Positions 22,984-33,111 of a stretch of DNA of 64,000 nucleotides are shown one piece after another. Below the pieces are notes generated by a model, which had not been told where the DNA came from, did not search any database, and worked only from the letters and a program-made list of their open reading frames with translations. Within the stretch, counting starts at the first letter, position 1, and each line of letters opens with the position of its first letter. Both the position numbers and the translations under genes were made by a program. Source of the DNA: Rhodopseudomonas palustris HaA2 (lineage in GTDB: Bacteria > Pseudomonadota > Alphaproteobacteria > Rhizobiales > Xanthobacteraceae); contig NC_007778.1 of assembly GCF_000013365.1 (NCBI RefSeq), forward strand, positions 5,008,501 to 5,072,500. The letters run 5' to 3'.

Positions 22984-24405
22984 TCAGTTCAGTTGTCCCT
23001 GCATCAACAATGTGTCCCGTCGCTTGATCAGCGGGACCATCGTCACGAGCGTCGCCAGCAACAGCAGCAGCTCGAGGCCGTAGACGGCGTTGTAGCCGGC
23101 GGCCGGGCCGAACTGCGGAGCGAACGCCGTCACGACATCCCGGATGATGCCGCCCAGCGCGATCGCCACGCCGGCCGCGGAGGCCTGCACCGCGCCCCAG
23201 GCGCCGAGCGCGAGGCCGGCCTGGTCCTTCGGCGCGGCGTTCATCGTCGCGGTCAGCGTGCCGTGGCCGAACAGGCCGGCGCCGAAGCCGATCAGCGCGG
23301 TACCGCAGCCGAATGTCAGCACCGACGCGGCGCCCTGCAGTTCGGCGGCGAAGATCACCGCGAGGAAGGCCGGGATTCCGACCAGCGAGCCGAAGCTCGC
23401 CATCCGGAACGGATCGGCGCCGCGGCTCAGCACCCGCGAGGCGAGGCCGAAGCCGAGCAGACCGCCGACCGCGAGCGCCGCGGTGAGCTTGGTGGTGTCG
23501 CCGACCGACATCGACAGGATCTGGCCGCCATAGGGTTCGAGCAGCACGTCCGCCATGCTGAACGCCATGGTGCCGAAGCCGACCGCGATCAGCCGGCGCA
23601 TCGCGTCCTTGCCCTGGATGAAGACGTCCCAGGATTCGCGGAAGCTCGCGGAGGGCGCGCCGGGATGCGCGGTCGCCTGCGTCGCGCCGGAGGTGCGCCG
23701 CGCTTCCTGCTTCCAGACGGCGATGCCGTTGAGAACGATGGTGACGACGGCCGAGCCCTGGATCACCTGAATCAGGCGGCCGGGCGAAAAATCAGCGAGC
23801 AGCATGCCGAACACGATCGCCGCGGCGATCATGCCGAACATCAGCATGGTGTACATCAGGCCGACGACCTTCGGCCGCGATTCCGGCGAGGCGAGGTCGG
23901 TGGCGAGCGCGAGGCCGACGGTCTGGGTGGTGTGCACGCCGGCGCCGATCAGCAGGAACGCCAGCGCCGCGCCGAATTGTCCGATCCACACCGGGGCGTT
24001 GCCCGCATCGCCGCTGCCGGACAGCACCAGGAGCGCGAACGGCAGGATCGCCAGGCCGCCAAATTGCACCAGCGTGCCCTTATAGAGGAAGGGAACGCGG
24101 CGCCAGCCGAGCACGGATTTGTGGACGTCGGATTTGAAACCGATCAGCGCGCGGAACGGCGCAAACAGCAACGGCAGCGACACCATCACGCCGACGATCG
24201 AGGCCGGCACGTTGAGTTCGACGATCATCACGCGGTTCAAAGTGCCGACCAGCAGCACCAGCGACATGCCCACCGCCACCTGAAACAGCGACAGGCGCAG
24301 CAACCGCGACAGCGGCAGATCCGGCGTCGCCGCATCCGCGAACGGCAGAAAGCGAGACCCCAAGGAGGCCCACAGCTTCATCGCTTTTTGGCTGACGGGG
24401 TTCAT
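22984..24405 (-). CDS. pucC: PucC-family light-harvesting assembly protein (BCH transporter/MFS fold)
   Basis: A 473-residue protein with about twelve membrane helices of the PucC/LhaA family, required for assembly of LH2 antennae. The start MNPVSQKAMKLWASLG with FLPFADAATPDLPLSRLLRL is typical. GWRRVPFLYKGTLVQFGGLA and GVHTTQTVGLALATDLA are the characteristic conserved loops. ATG 24405 is chosen by family length although its ribosome binding site is poor; the frame is open to 24579. It lies between pucBA copy 2 and the repeat-protein genes, all on the same strand. Confidence 0.93.
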   Translation of the reverse strand: MNPVSQKAMKLWASLGSRFLPFADAATPDLPLSRLLRLSLFQVAVGMSLVLLVGTLNRVMIVELNVPASIVGVMVSLPLLFAPFRALIGFKSDVHKSVLGWRRVPFLYKGTLVQFGGLAILPFALLVLSGSGDAGNAPVWIGQFGAALAFLLIGAGVHTTQTVGLALATDLASPESRPKVVGLMYTMLMFGMIAAAIVFGMLLADFSPGRLIQVIQGSAVVTIVLNGIAVWKQEARRTSGATQATAHPGAPSASFRESWDVFIQGKDAMRRLIAVGFGTMAFSMADVLLEPYGGQILSMSVGDTTKLTAALAVGGLLGFGLASRVLSRGADPFRMASFGSLVGIPAFLAVIFAAELQGAASVLTFGCGTALIGFGAGLFGHGTLTATMNAAPKDQAGLALGAWGAVQASAAGVAIALGGIIRDVVTAFAPQFGPAAGYNAVYGLELLLLLATLVTMVPLIKRRDTLLMQGQLN

Positions 24406-24406
24406 C

Positions 24407-24434
24407 GTCTTGGGTCCAAAGTCTTGGGTCCAAA
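24407..24434 (-). repeat. 14-bp tandem direct repeat just before pucC
   Basis: Two exact head-to-tail copies of GTCTTGGGTCCAAA (24407-24420, 24421-24434) directly upstream of the pucC start codon. They occupy the place of the ribosome binding site. This could be a recent slippage duplication, and it may lower pucC translation relative to pucBA. Confidence 0.7.
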
Positions 24435-24542
24435 GCGGGGGACAGGGATGGTCGACACTGTCTCCGATACAAACTCGCCGCCGCGCTCTCCGGCATGCGA
24501 GGGGCGGTCCGGCTTCTCTGCCGGCTCCGCCGCTGGACAACC

Positions 24543-24566
24543 GGCCGGGACCCATGGGTCCCGGCC
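24543..24566. terminator. Perfect 24-bp palindrome between pucA copy 2 and pucC
   Basis: The first 12 bases (GGCCGGGACCCA) are followed directly by their complement. It lies 25 bp after the pucA stop in the direction of transcription. Hairpins here stabilise pucBA mRNA and attenuate pucC in other purple bacteria, giving more antenna polypeptide than assembly factor. Confidence 0.65.
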
Positions 24567-24591
24567 AGCCGAACAGCAACAGACGCTGTTA

Positions 24592-24771
24592 TCAGCCGAT
24601 GGAGATCGAGCTCTCGATCGCCGCGGTCTTGCCGTTCATGAACTTCGCGACCCAGGTGGTGTGGGTGAGGACGGCGAAGTGAACCAGCACAACCATCACG
24701 GCAACGCTGCCGAGCAGCAGGGGAAGGCCGACGGTCGGCTTGACCACAGTCCAGATTCTACCTTGATTCAT
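24592..24771 (-). CDS. pucA: LH2-type light-harvesting alpha polypeptide, copy 2 (blue-shifted type)
   Basis: This 59-residue protein starts [20 protein letters not shown], with His31 as the pigment ligand and Phe44-Met45 ([11 protein letters not shown]) in place of the Tyr-Trp pair of red-absorbing LH2. It differs from copy 1 mainly in the helix ([12 protein letters not shown]) and in a short C-terminus ending SISIG. Twelve bases separate it from pucB. The neighbouring bacteriophytochromes match the arrangement known for the R. palustris pucBAd (LH4) locus. Confidence 0.95.
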   Translation of the reverse strand: MNQGRIWTVVKPTVGLPLLLGSVAVMVVLVHFAVLTHTTWVAKFMNGKTAAIESSISIG

Positions 24772-24783
24772 TGTCGATACTCC

Positions 24784-24939
24784 TTATTTCAGCCAGGGCG
24801 AGTAAACATACGCCAGGAAGTGCGCGACGATCGCGATCGCGCCGAAGATGCGCGTACCGTCGATGACGTGCTTGTGGAGTTCTTCCGACTCCGCGATCGT
24901 CAGGCCAGTCGGCCAGACCTTGTTGGGATCGTCTGCCAT
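24784..24939 (-). CDS. pucB: LH2-type light-harvesting beta polypeptide, copy 2
   Basis: A 51-residue protein beginning [20 protein letters not shown], with one membrane helix and His40 as the B850-type pigment ligand. It is nearly the same as copy 1; changes include the first residues, two Val/Ile exchanges and a C-terminal Lys for His. AGGAGG (24947-24952 read on the minus strand) is a strong ribosome binding site. First gene of the operon pucB-pucA-pucC-repeat proteins 3, 2 and 1. Confidence 0.95.
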   Translation of the reverse strand: MADDPNKVWPTGLTIAESEELHKHVIDGTRIFGAIAIVAHFLAYVYSPWLK

Positions 24940-25439
24940 AGTGAAACCTCCTAAGAGACTTACGATTAGTTCCGTGCTGAACCTGCACGTAGGTCGTTTC
25001 GCCGCGGCCTCGAACGCGAGTTCGTGTGGTCGCAGCACTGTCCTTGCCTTGCCTCGACAGTTGCGCCTTCGCCCAAAACGGCTGAAAGGGGTGAATGCGC
25101 AGTGCCGATGCGAGGCGGTGCCAGATTTCCTGTTGGATAGTCGCCGGGAGACGTCTCCGCTCCCAGTGACTGTAAAATCAACTTGACACACGAGTTAGTC
25201 AATTTGTGTTGACAGAAGCGCGGCGTCCGTATCTTGCTGGAGTAGTCGGTACAGCGGTCAGGTTTTCCTGACGCCGGGAATTGATTTGGGCCAAGCCCAT
25301 AATCCGACGACCGGCGTAGTCACGAGGCGAGCTGGTCGGGCCCTACAGCATCGGAACGCGGGTCCTGCAATGCAGTCGGCCGAAATCGTGCGGTCGCTCG
25401 AGGAGGCAGCCAAGCTGTGTGGGTTTGGCTGTGTGAACG
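24940..25439. other. 500-bp divergent control region between pucB copy 2 and the response regulator
   Basis: No gene is supported. It holds the pucB leader of about 230 bases, the promoter and PpsR-like element described separately, and the upstream region of the rightward regulator operon. A GTCAA-N6-TTGAC inverted repeat lies at 25198-25213, with its left arm inside the leftward -35. Confidence 0.6.
25171..25202 (-). promoter_or_regulatory. Putative pucB copy 2 promoter with an overlapping PpsR/CrtJ-like site
   Basis: TGT-N12-ACA at 25171-25188 fits the PpsR/CrtJ consensus for aerobic repression of photosynthesis genes. On the minus strand TTGACT (25202-25197) and GATTTT are separated by 17 bp, so the PpsR-like site covers the -10 region, as expected for a repressor. 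Confidence 0.55.
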
Positions 25440-26132
25440 ATGGACGCGAAATCACCGAACCCACCCCATGGCTCACGTTTGCGGATCTTTCTCGCCGACG
25501 ATCATCCGATTGTTCTGAGTGGGATGAAGATGCTCGTCGCCGAAGATCCCGAACTCGAGCTGGTCGGCGAGGCCAATGACGGACCCAAGGCGCTGCGGCG
25601 CGCCATCGAGCTGAGGCCCGACGTCGCGGTGTTCGATCTGTCGATGCCGGGCATGAACGGAATTGACGTCACCGAGAAGTACCTCGAGGCGCAGCCGAAG
25701 GCGCGCGTGCTCGTCCTATCGGTGCACGAGGATGGTGCTTATCTGCGGCGGCTGCTCAAAATGGGCGTCGGCGGCTACATCCTCAAGCGCTCGGCGACCG
25801 ACGAACTGATCCGCGGCATCCACGCCGTCGCAGCCGGCGGGTTGTATCTCGATCCGGCGATCGCGGGGCGCGCCATCGGTCGGGGCGTCCAGCAGGTGTC
25901 CATCGACAGCGAAACCAGCCCGATCTCGGAGCTCAGCACCCGCGAGCTGGAAGTCCTGCGGCTGGCCTCTGTCGGCCACAGCAACAAGGTGATCTCCGCC
26001 AAACTCCAGGTCGGTTCCAAGAGCGTCGAGACCTACAAGGCGCGCGCCATGGACAAACTCGGTTTCACCAACCGGGTCGAGTTGATCCGCTTCGCTCTCA
26101 GCATGGGCTGGCTGGAGAGCGCGGAGCCGTGA
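25440..26132 (+). CDS. NarL/FixJ-type response regulator
   Basis: A 230-residue protein. The receiver domain (LRIFLADDHPIVLSGMKML; Asp in VAVFDLSMPG near residue 65; GGYILKRSATDEL) is followed by a LuxR-type helix-turn-helix (STRELEVLRLASVGHSNKVI, then KSVETYKARAMDKLGF). It is complete, unlike its paralogue at 20807. It is divergent from pucB copy 2 and upstream of the two bacteriophytochromes, so it is the probable DNA-binding output of that light-sensing cascade, acting on one or both pucBA promoters. Confidence 0.9.
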   Translation: MDAKSPNPPHGSRLRIFLADDHPIVLSGMKMLVAEDPELELVGEANDGPKALRRAIELRPDVAVFDLSMPGMNGIDVTEKYLEAQPKARVLVLSVHEDGAYLRRLLKMGVGGYILKRSATDELIRGIHAVAAGGLYLDPAIAGRAIGRGVQQVSIDSETSPISELSTRELEVLRLASVGHSNKVISAKLQVGSKSVETYKARAMDKLGFTNRVELIRFALSMGWLESAEP

Positions 26133-26328
26133 CGGTGGCTCCTGCGCGATAGTCTGTCCCCGGACCTCGGGCTCCTGCAACCGATGCCGACCCTTGATCT
26201 ATCGCAACATCGATGGGAGCCATCGGCGCAAGGCTTGCTTCATCGTTCCAAGGACCCGGCCGCGCCCGCGGTCGCGGCCGATTCTCGAGATCGGTCGATC
26301 CGGACCAGCAAGTGCACGTGAGTTGGGC

Positions 26329-28605
26329 ATGAATTCGGCTGCCGGTGACGTCGACCTGACGAACTGTGACCGCGAGCCGATACACATTCCCGGGTCCATC
26401 CAGCCGCATGGACTATTGATCGCGTTCAACGATGATCTGCGGGCGGTTGCCGTCAGTTCCAACATCGCGACCTTCGCCGACCTCGGCCCGGACGATCTGC
26501 TCGGCAGATCGCTCGCCGAGGCACTCGACGCCGACAGCCAGGCGCGGCTCCGCAGCGCCATGCGTGAGCCGGTCGATGCCAGCGGTTCGCCGGTCGCCAT
26601 CCGGCTGCGCCGGCGCGACGCCGAGTTCACCGGCCTCTGGCATCGCCACGGCGGGTTGACGTTTCTCGAACTCGAAGTACCACGGCACGAGGCGGCGGAG
26701 TCGCACGCGTTCTTCTGCCGGACCAGCGGCGCGATCAAGCGCCTGCAGGCGGCGCAGAGCCTGGAAGGCGCCTGCAGCGCTGCGGCGCGCGAAGTGCGCG
26801 AGATCACCGAATTCGATCGGGTCAAGATCTACCGCTTCGCGCCCGACTTCAGCGGCGAAGTGATCGCGGAGGACCGTACCGAAGGCGTCGAGTCGTTTCT
26901 CGGGCTGCACTTTCCGCCGTCGGATATCCCGGCGCAGGCGCGCAGGCTCTACGCCACCAATCCGATCCGGATCATTCCCGATATCGACTACATCCCCGTT
27001 CCGATCGTGCCCGGCCACGATCCGTCCACCGGGCAGGCGATCGATCTGAGTTTTGCCGTGCTGCGGAGCGTTTCGCCGATCCATCTCGAATATATGCGCA
27101 ATATCGGCATGCGCGGCACGATGTCGGTCTCGATCCTCCGCGGCGACAAGCTGTGGGGGCTGATCGCGTGCCACAACCGGCAGCCGCGCTACGTCGGCCA
27201 CGACGCTCGCCAGGCTTGCGACATGGTCGCACAGGTGCTGGCATGGCAGGTCGGCGTGATGGAGGAGCAGGCTGCGACCCGCCAGACCCTGAAGGGAAAG
27301 GCGATCCAGCGCAGCCTGATCAGCGACATCGAACAATTGCACGACCATCGCGCGGGTCTGGTGCGCAACAGCGAAGCCCTGCTCGAATTGATGGGGGCGT
27401 CCGGCCTGTGCCTGTTCGGACGCGAAGGCATCACCTCGATCGGCCGCACGCCACCCGAAGCGGCGATCGAGATGCTGGCCGGTCTGGTCGGGCGCAATGA
27501 CAGCGCCGAGCTGTTCGCGACCGATCAGCTGTCCACCCTGTTTCCGGAGGCCAAAGCCTTCGCCGACGTCGCCAGCGGGGTGCTCGCCGTTCCGCTGTCG
27601 CGCACGACGCCGCGGCGGGTGATGCTGTGGTTTCGCCCGGAAGTGTCGCAGACCGTCTATTGGGCCGGCAATCCCGACAAATCGGTCAGGGCGGAGTCCG
27701 GGCGATTGCGGCCACGGACATCGTTCGTCGCCTGGACCGAGGAAACCAGCGGGCGCGCGTTGCCCTGGCAGCCGCATGAAATCGCGGCCGCGGTCGAGAT
27801 CAGGGATCTGGTCATCGACGTGATCCTGCGCAACACCGAGAAGCTCGAACGCGTGAACACTCAGCTCGCGCGCAGCAATGAAGAACTCGAGGCTTTCGCC
27901 AACGTGGCCTCGCACGACATCAAGGAGCCTCTGCGTCACATCGAGGCCTTCGCCGGACTGCTCGGCGAGTCGATCCGCGAGATGGGCGACGAGCGCCTCG
28001 GCCTGATGGTCAGCGGCATCGAAAAGTCGTCGCAGCGGCTGCGCATTCTGATCAACGACCTCGCCGAATTCTCGCAGCTCGGCCGCCGCTCCAAGCCGCT
28101 CGCACAGACGTCTTTGATGGAAGTCGCCCAGGACGTCGCCACCGATCTGCATCAGCGGATCGAAGAGGCGGCGGCGGTCGTGGGGATCGAACAGCTCCCG
28201 GTCGCGCAATGCGATCGCAACCAGATGCGGCAGGTTCTACAGAATCTGTTGTCGAACGCATTGAAGTATCGGCATCCCGGCCGACCCTGCCGAATTCGCG
28301 TGTACGCCGAGCAGCGCAGCGCGGAGGAGCCTCGCGGGGAGGTCGGCAGGGCGGCCGCCTCCACACGGATCTGCGTCAGCGACAACGGCATCGGCTTCGA
28401 CCCGAAATACGCCGAGCAGATCTTCGAGCCGTTTCAGCGTCTCCATGGCCCCGACGACTACGAGGGCAGCGGCATCGGGCTCGCGATCTGCCGCAAGATC
28501 GTGCAGCGGCACGGAGGCCAGGTCGGCGTCGACACGATCCCCGGTTCTGGCTCCACCTTCTGGTTCACGCTGCCGATTGCGGTCGCCCTGTCGGCCACGC
28601 CTTGA
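26329..28605 (+). CDS. bphP2: Bacteriophytochrome histidine kinase, classical type (RpBphP2-like)
   Basis: A 758-residue protein in the order PAS-GAF-PHY-histidine kinase. Cys13 in DLTNCDREPIHIPGSIQPHG is the biliverdin attachment residue. The GAF pocket contains FPPSDIPAQA, and the PHY tongue has the canonical PRTSF motif. The kinase has the phospho-acceptor His in VASHDIKEPLRHIEAF, N box NLLSNALKYR and G boxes DNGIGFD and GSGIGLAI. The canonical tongue predicts a normal red/far-red (Pr/Pfr) photocycle. I start at ATG 26329, because the 45 residues encoded upstream look non-coding. In R. palustris the equivalent tandem pair controls LH4 synthesis, which fits the adjacent puc genes. Confidence 0.9.
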   Translation: MNSAAGDVDLTNCDREPIHIPGSIQPHGLLIAFNDDLRAVAVSSNIATFADLGPDDLLGRSLAEALDADSQARLRSAMREPVDASGSPVAIRLRRRDAEFTGLWHRHGGLTFLELEVPRHEAAESHAFFCRTSGAIKRLQAAQSLEGACSAAAREVREITEFDRVKIYRFAPDFSGEVIAEDRTEGVESFLGLHFPPSDIPAQARRLYATNPIRIIPDIDYIPVPIVPGHDPSTGQAIDLSFAVLRSVSPIHLEYMRNIGMRGTMSVSILRGDKLWGLIACHNRQPRYVGHDARQACDMVAQVLAWQVGVMEEQAATRQTLKGKAIQRSLISDIEQLHDHRAGLVRNSEALLELMGASGLCLFGREGITSIGRTPPEAAIEMLAGLVGRNDSAELFATDQLSTLFPEAKAFADVASGVLAVPLSRTTPRRVMLWFRPEVSQTVYWAGNPDKSVRAESGRLRPRTSFVAWTEETSGRALPWQPHEIAAAVEIRDLVIDVILRNTEKLERVNTQLARSNEELEAFANVASHDIKEPLRHIEAFAGLLGESIREMGDERLGLMVSGIEKSSQRLRILINDLAEFSQLGRRSKPLAQTSLMEVAQDVATDLHQRIEEAAAVVGIEQLPVAQCDRNQMRQVLQNLLSNALKYRHPGRPCRIRVYAEQRSAEEPRGEVGRAAASTRICVSDNGIGFDPKYAEQIFEPFQRLHGPDDYEGSGIGLAICRKIVQRHGGQVGVDTIPGSGSTFWFTLPIAVALSATP

Positions 28606-28618
28606 ACCGGACACCGCG

Positions 28619-30942
<2,324 letters not shown>

Positions 30943-30946
<4 letters not shown>

Positions 30947-31410
30947 ACCGGGATCCGATTTTGCCGACGGTGCTGGTCGCCGAGGACCACGACTACGACA
31001 AGCTGATCCTGACCGAAGTGTTCGGTCGAGCCGGCATCAAGGCGGATATCCGATTCGTCAGTGACGGCGAGCAGATGCTCGACTATCTCAAGCGCCGCCA
31101 CCACTACGCCGAGGAGGGCTCGGCGCCGACGCCGACGCTGATCCTGCTCGACCTCAACATGCCGCGGTTGGACGGGCGCAAGGTGATCCGCATCCTGCGC
31201 GCCGACGAGGCTATTCGCCATCTGCCGGTGATCGCGCTGTCCACCTCGGAGAGCCCGAAGCACATCACCGAGGCCTACTCGATTGGGATCAACGCCTACC
31301 TCGTCAAGCCGGCCAGTATCCCCGACTACGTCTCCGCGATCGAATCGCTCTGGCAATTCTGGATGAAGACTGCGTCTCTGCCGATGACGGAGAGGTTCGG
31401 CCATGAGTAG
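30943..31410 (+). CDS. Single-domain response regulator (phytochrome-associated receiver)
   Basis: A 155-residue receiver-only protein of the Rcp1/CheY-like type that commonly partners phytochrome kinases. Acidic pocket residues are in VLVAEDHDYDK, the phospho-acceptor Asp is in LILLDLNMPRLDGRK near residue 69, and the conserved Lys is in AYLVKPASI. There is no output domain. It likely shuttles phosphate from the phytochromes to the next kinase or to the NarL-type regulator. ATGA overlap with bphP3 and an eight-base overlap with the next gene show a single translation unit. Confidence 0.88.
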
Positions 31411-32533
31411 GCTCGCGACCAGGATTCTGCTGGTCGACGACGCGCAGATTGAATGTCTCGCTTTCGAGCGCCAGTTACACAAGATTCCCTTCCACCGCCT
31501 GCAACTGGATTGGGTCTCGACCTATGCCGATGCGCTCGTGGCGTTCGATCGCGACCAGCACGATTTGTATTTCGTCGATTTCCGGCTCGGTCCGGACAAC
31601 GGCCTCGATCTCGTGCGTCGTGCACGAGTGAACGGAATGACGAAGCCGATCATCGTGTTGACCGGCCACGGCAGCGCGGCGGTCGACAAGGCGGCGACCG
31701 ACGCTGGCGCCAACGATTATCTGGTGAAGGGGGAGTTCGACGCGGTGCTGCTCGAGCGGTCGATTCGTTATGCCTCGCGCAACGCCGACGCGCTTGCGGA
31801 GGTGGGACGCCGCCTGGTCGAAAGCAGGGCGACCGCCCGCGAACTAATGGAGCAGACCAAGCGGCGCGCCGCCGCCGAGGCGGATGTTCTCCAGGTGCTC
31901 AGACAGACGATGACGGACCAGGAGGCCGAGCGTCAGCGGATTGCCCGGGAAATGCACGACAATCTCGGCCAGTCGGTAACGCTGGTTCAGCTCGGCCTCG
32001 ACTCGATCGCACGCAGCGCGTCGGCGCAGAGCGACATCGCGAGCAAGGCCGCGTCGTTGAAACGCATCACGCACGATATGAGTAGGAGCCTGCATCGGAT
32101 CGCCTGGGAGGTCCGCCCGACGGCGCTCGATGCACTCGGCCTGGAGGACGCGATCGGCCAGCTCGTCGCCGAGTGGGAGCCGCATTGCAGCCTGTGCTTC
32201 GATCTTCACTTCGGGCTCGGCGACCGGAGGTTGCCGCCTGATGTCGAAAGCGCCCTGTATCGCGTAATTCAGGAAGGCATCACCAACGTGGTGCGCCACG
32301 CAAAGGCGACCCGGGTCGGGGTGATCCTGGAGATGCGGGGCAACGAACTGATCTGCATCGTCGAAGACGATGGCTGCGGTGTGCCCGAGGTCGAGTCGGG
32401 CGTCGCTGAAAAAACGTCGCGTCGACTGGGCCTGCTGGGTATGCGCGAGCGGCTGGCTCTCGTCAATGGAACGGTCGAACTCGAATCTCATCCAGAAAAG
32501 GGCACGGCGGTGTTCGCGCGCGTGCCGCTCTAG
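31403..32533 (+). CDS. Hybrid protein: N-terminal receiver plus NarX-type histidine kinase
   Basis: A 376-residue protein. The receiver is residues about 5-120 (RILLVDDAQIECLAFE; Asp in LYFVDFRLGPDNG), a short coiled segment follows, then a HisKA_3 kinase with the His in IAREMHDNLGQSVTLVQ near residue 190 and ATPase boxes EGITNVVRHA, EDDGCG and GLLGMRERL. HisKA_3 kinases normally phosphorylate NarL/FixJ regulators, so the regulator at 25440 is its likely target. The receiver-first order suggests its kinase is controlled by phosphate from the phytochromes. It closes the light-sensing operon. Confidence 0.88.
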   Translation: MSRLATRILLVDDAQIECLAFERQLHKIPFHRLQLDWVSTYADALVAFDRDQHDLYFVDFRLGPDNGLDLVRRARVNGMTKPIIVLTGHGSAAVDKAATDAGANDYLVKGEFDAVLLERSIRYASRNADALAEVGRRLVESRATARELMEQTKRRAAAEADVLQVLRQTMTDQEAERQRIAREMHDNLGQSVTLVQLGLDSIARSASAQSDIASKAASLKRITHDMSRSLHRIAWEVRPTALDALGLEDAIGQLVAEWEPHCSLCFDLHFGLGDRRLPPDVESALYRVIQEGITNVVRHAKATRVGVILEMRGNELICIVEDDGCGVPEVESGVAEKTSRRLGLLGMRERLALVNGTVELESHPEKGTAVFARVPL

Positions 32534-32825
32534 GTGAACATGCTCAAGCAAGACCTTGTGCCGCAATTCCTGACACCGGAACCCCGCCGACCGAGTCGTC
32601 AGGGGCTGACCCGGATGTGCCTGCTCCTGCACCACCATGCTCGGCAGCAGCGCGGTGAATAGCGCGATGGTTTGCACGTCGGTGACGGACGTCGGATTCT
32701 GGAGATTCCAGTTCGAACCTATTAGGTCGACTTGGGGTCGACTTGGGGTCGACGACTCGGGGTCGACTCGAAAGAATGCCGCAACACAGAGGCGGTCAGC
32801 TGCTCATACAAGCTATTGAAATCAT
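32534..32825. other. 290-bp gap between the light-sensing operon and tRNA-Gln
   Basis: No gene is supported. The only structure is the GTCGAC-type repeat described separately. Short open frames here lack ribosome binding sites and family resemblance. Confidence 0.5.
32725..32770. repeat. Short tandem repeats of GTCGACTTGGG type
   Basis: Four imperfect, closely spaced copies (GTCGACTTGGG, GTCGACTTGGG, GTCGACGACTCGGG, GTCGACTCG). It lies 55 bp beyond the 3' end of tRNA-Gln. It may mark slippage or a former insertion site. Confidence 0.6.
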
Positions 32826-32900
32826 TGGCTGGGGCGGGAGGGATCGAACCTCCGCATGGGGGAATCAAAATCCCCTGCCTTACCGCTTGGCTACGCCCCA
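32826..32900 (-). tRNA. tRNA-Gln (anticodon TTG)
   Basis: On the minus strand the acceptor stem TGGGGCG (32900-32894) pairs with CGCCCCA. The anticodon loop is GATTTTGATTC, with anticodon TTG reading CAA. The T loop is GGTTCGATCC, and the discriminator G and CCA are encoded. All four arms can be formed. Confidence 0.93.
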
Positions 32901-33111
32901 TCATCGGCCGCACGGCCGCGCCAAGGCGACCGCAGCGGCTGAATCGCCGGCCGGCCCCGCCGGTCTATAGAGACGGCGGCCGGTTTTCAACCGCTGAGGG
33001 CCCGCATGGAACCGCGAAATTGCAGCCGGGCGGCCGGAGGTGACGAAAGGTTGAGAGCAGCGGCGTTTCATGGAAGAAGGCGGGCCAGCTTTCCTTTGCC
33101 GGGACAACGCC

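Noticed and set aside
26194-26328. A 45-residue N-terminal extension of the first bacteriophytochrome
   Set aside because: The sequence is Arg/Pro-rich and unlike phytochromes. Starting at 26329 places the biliverdin Cys at the usual distance from the N-terminus.
32725-32900. A phage or island attachment site at tRNA-Gln
   Set aside because: The GTCGAC repeats beyond the tRNA 3' end do not copy the tRNA sequence, and no integrase is present in the window.
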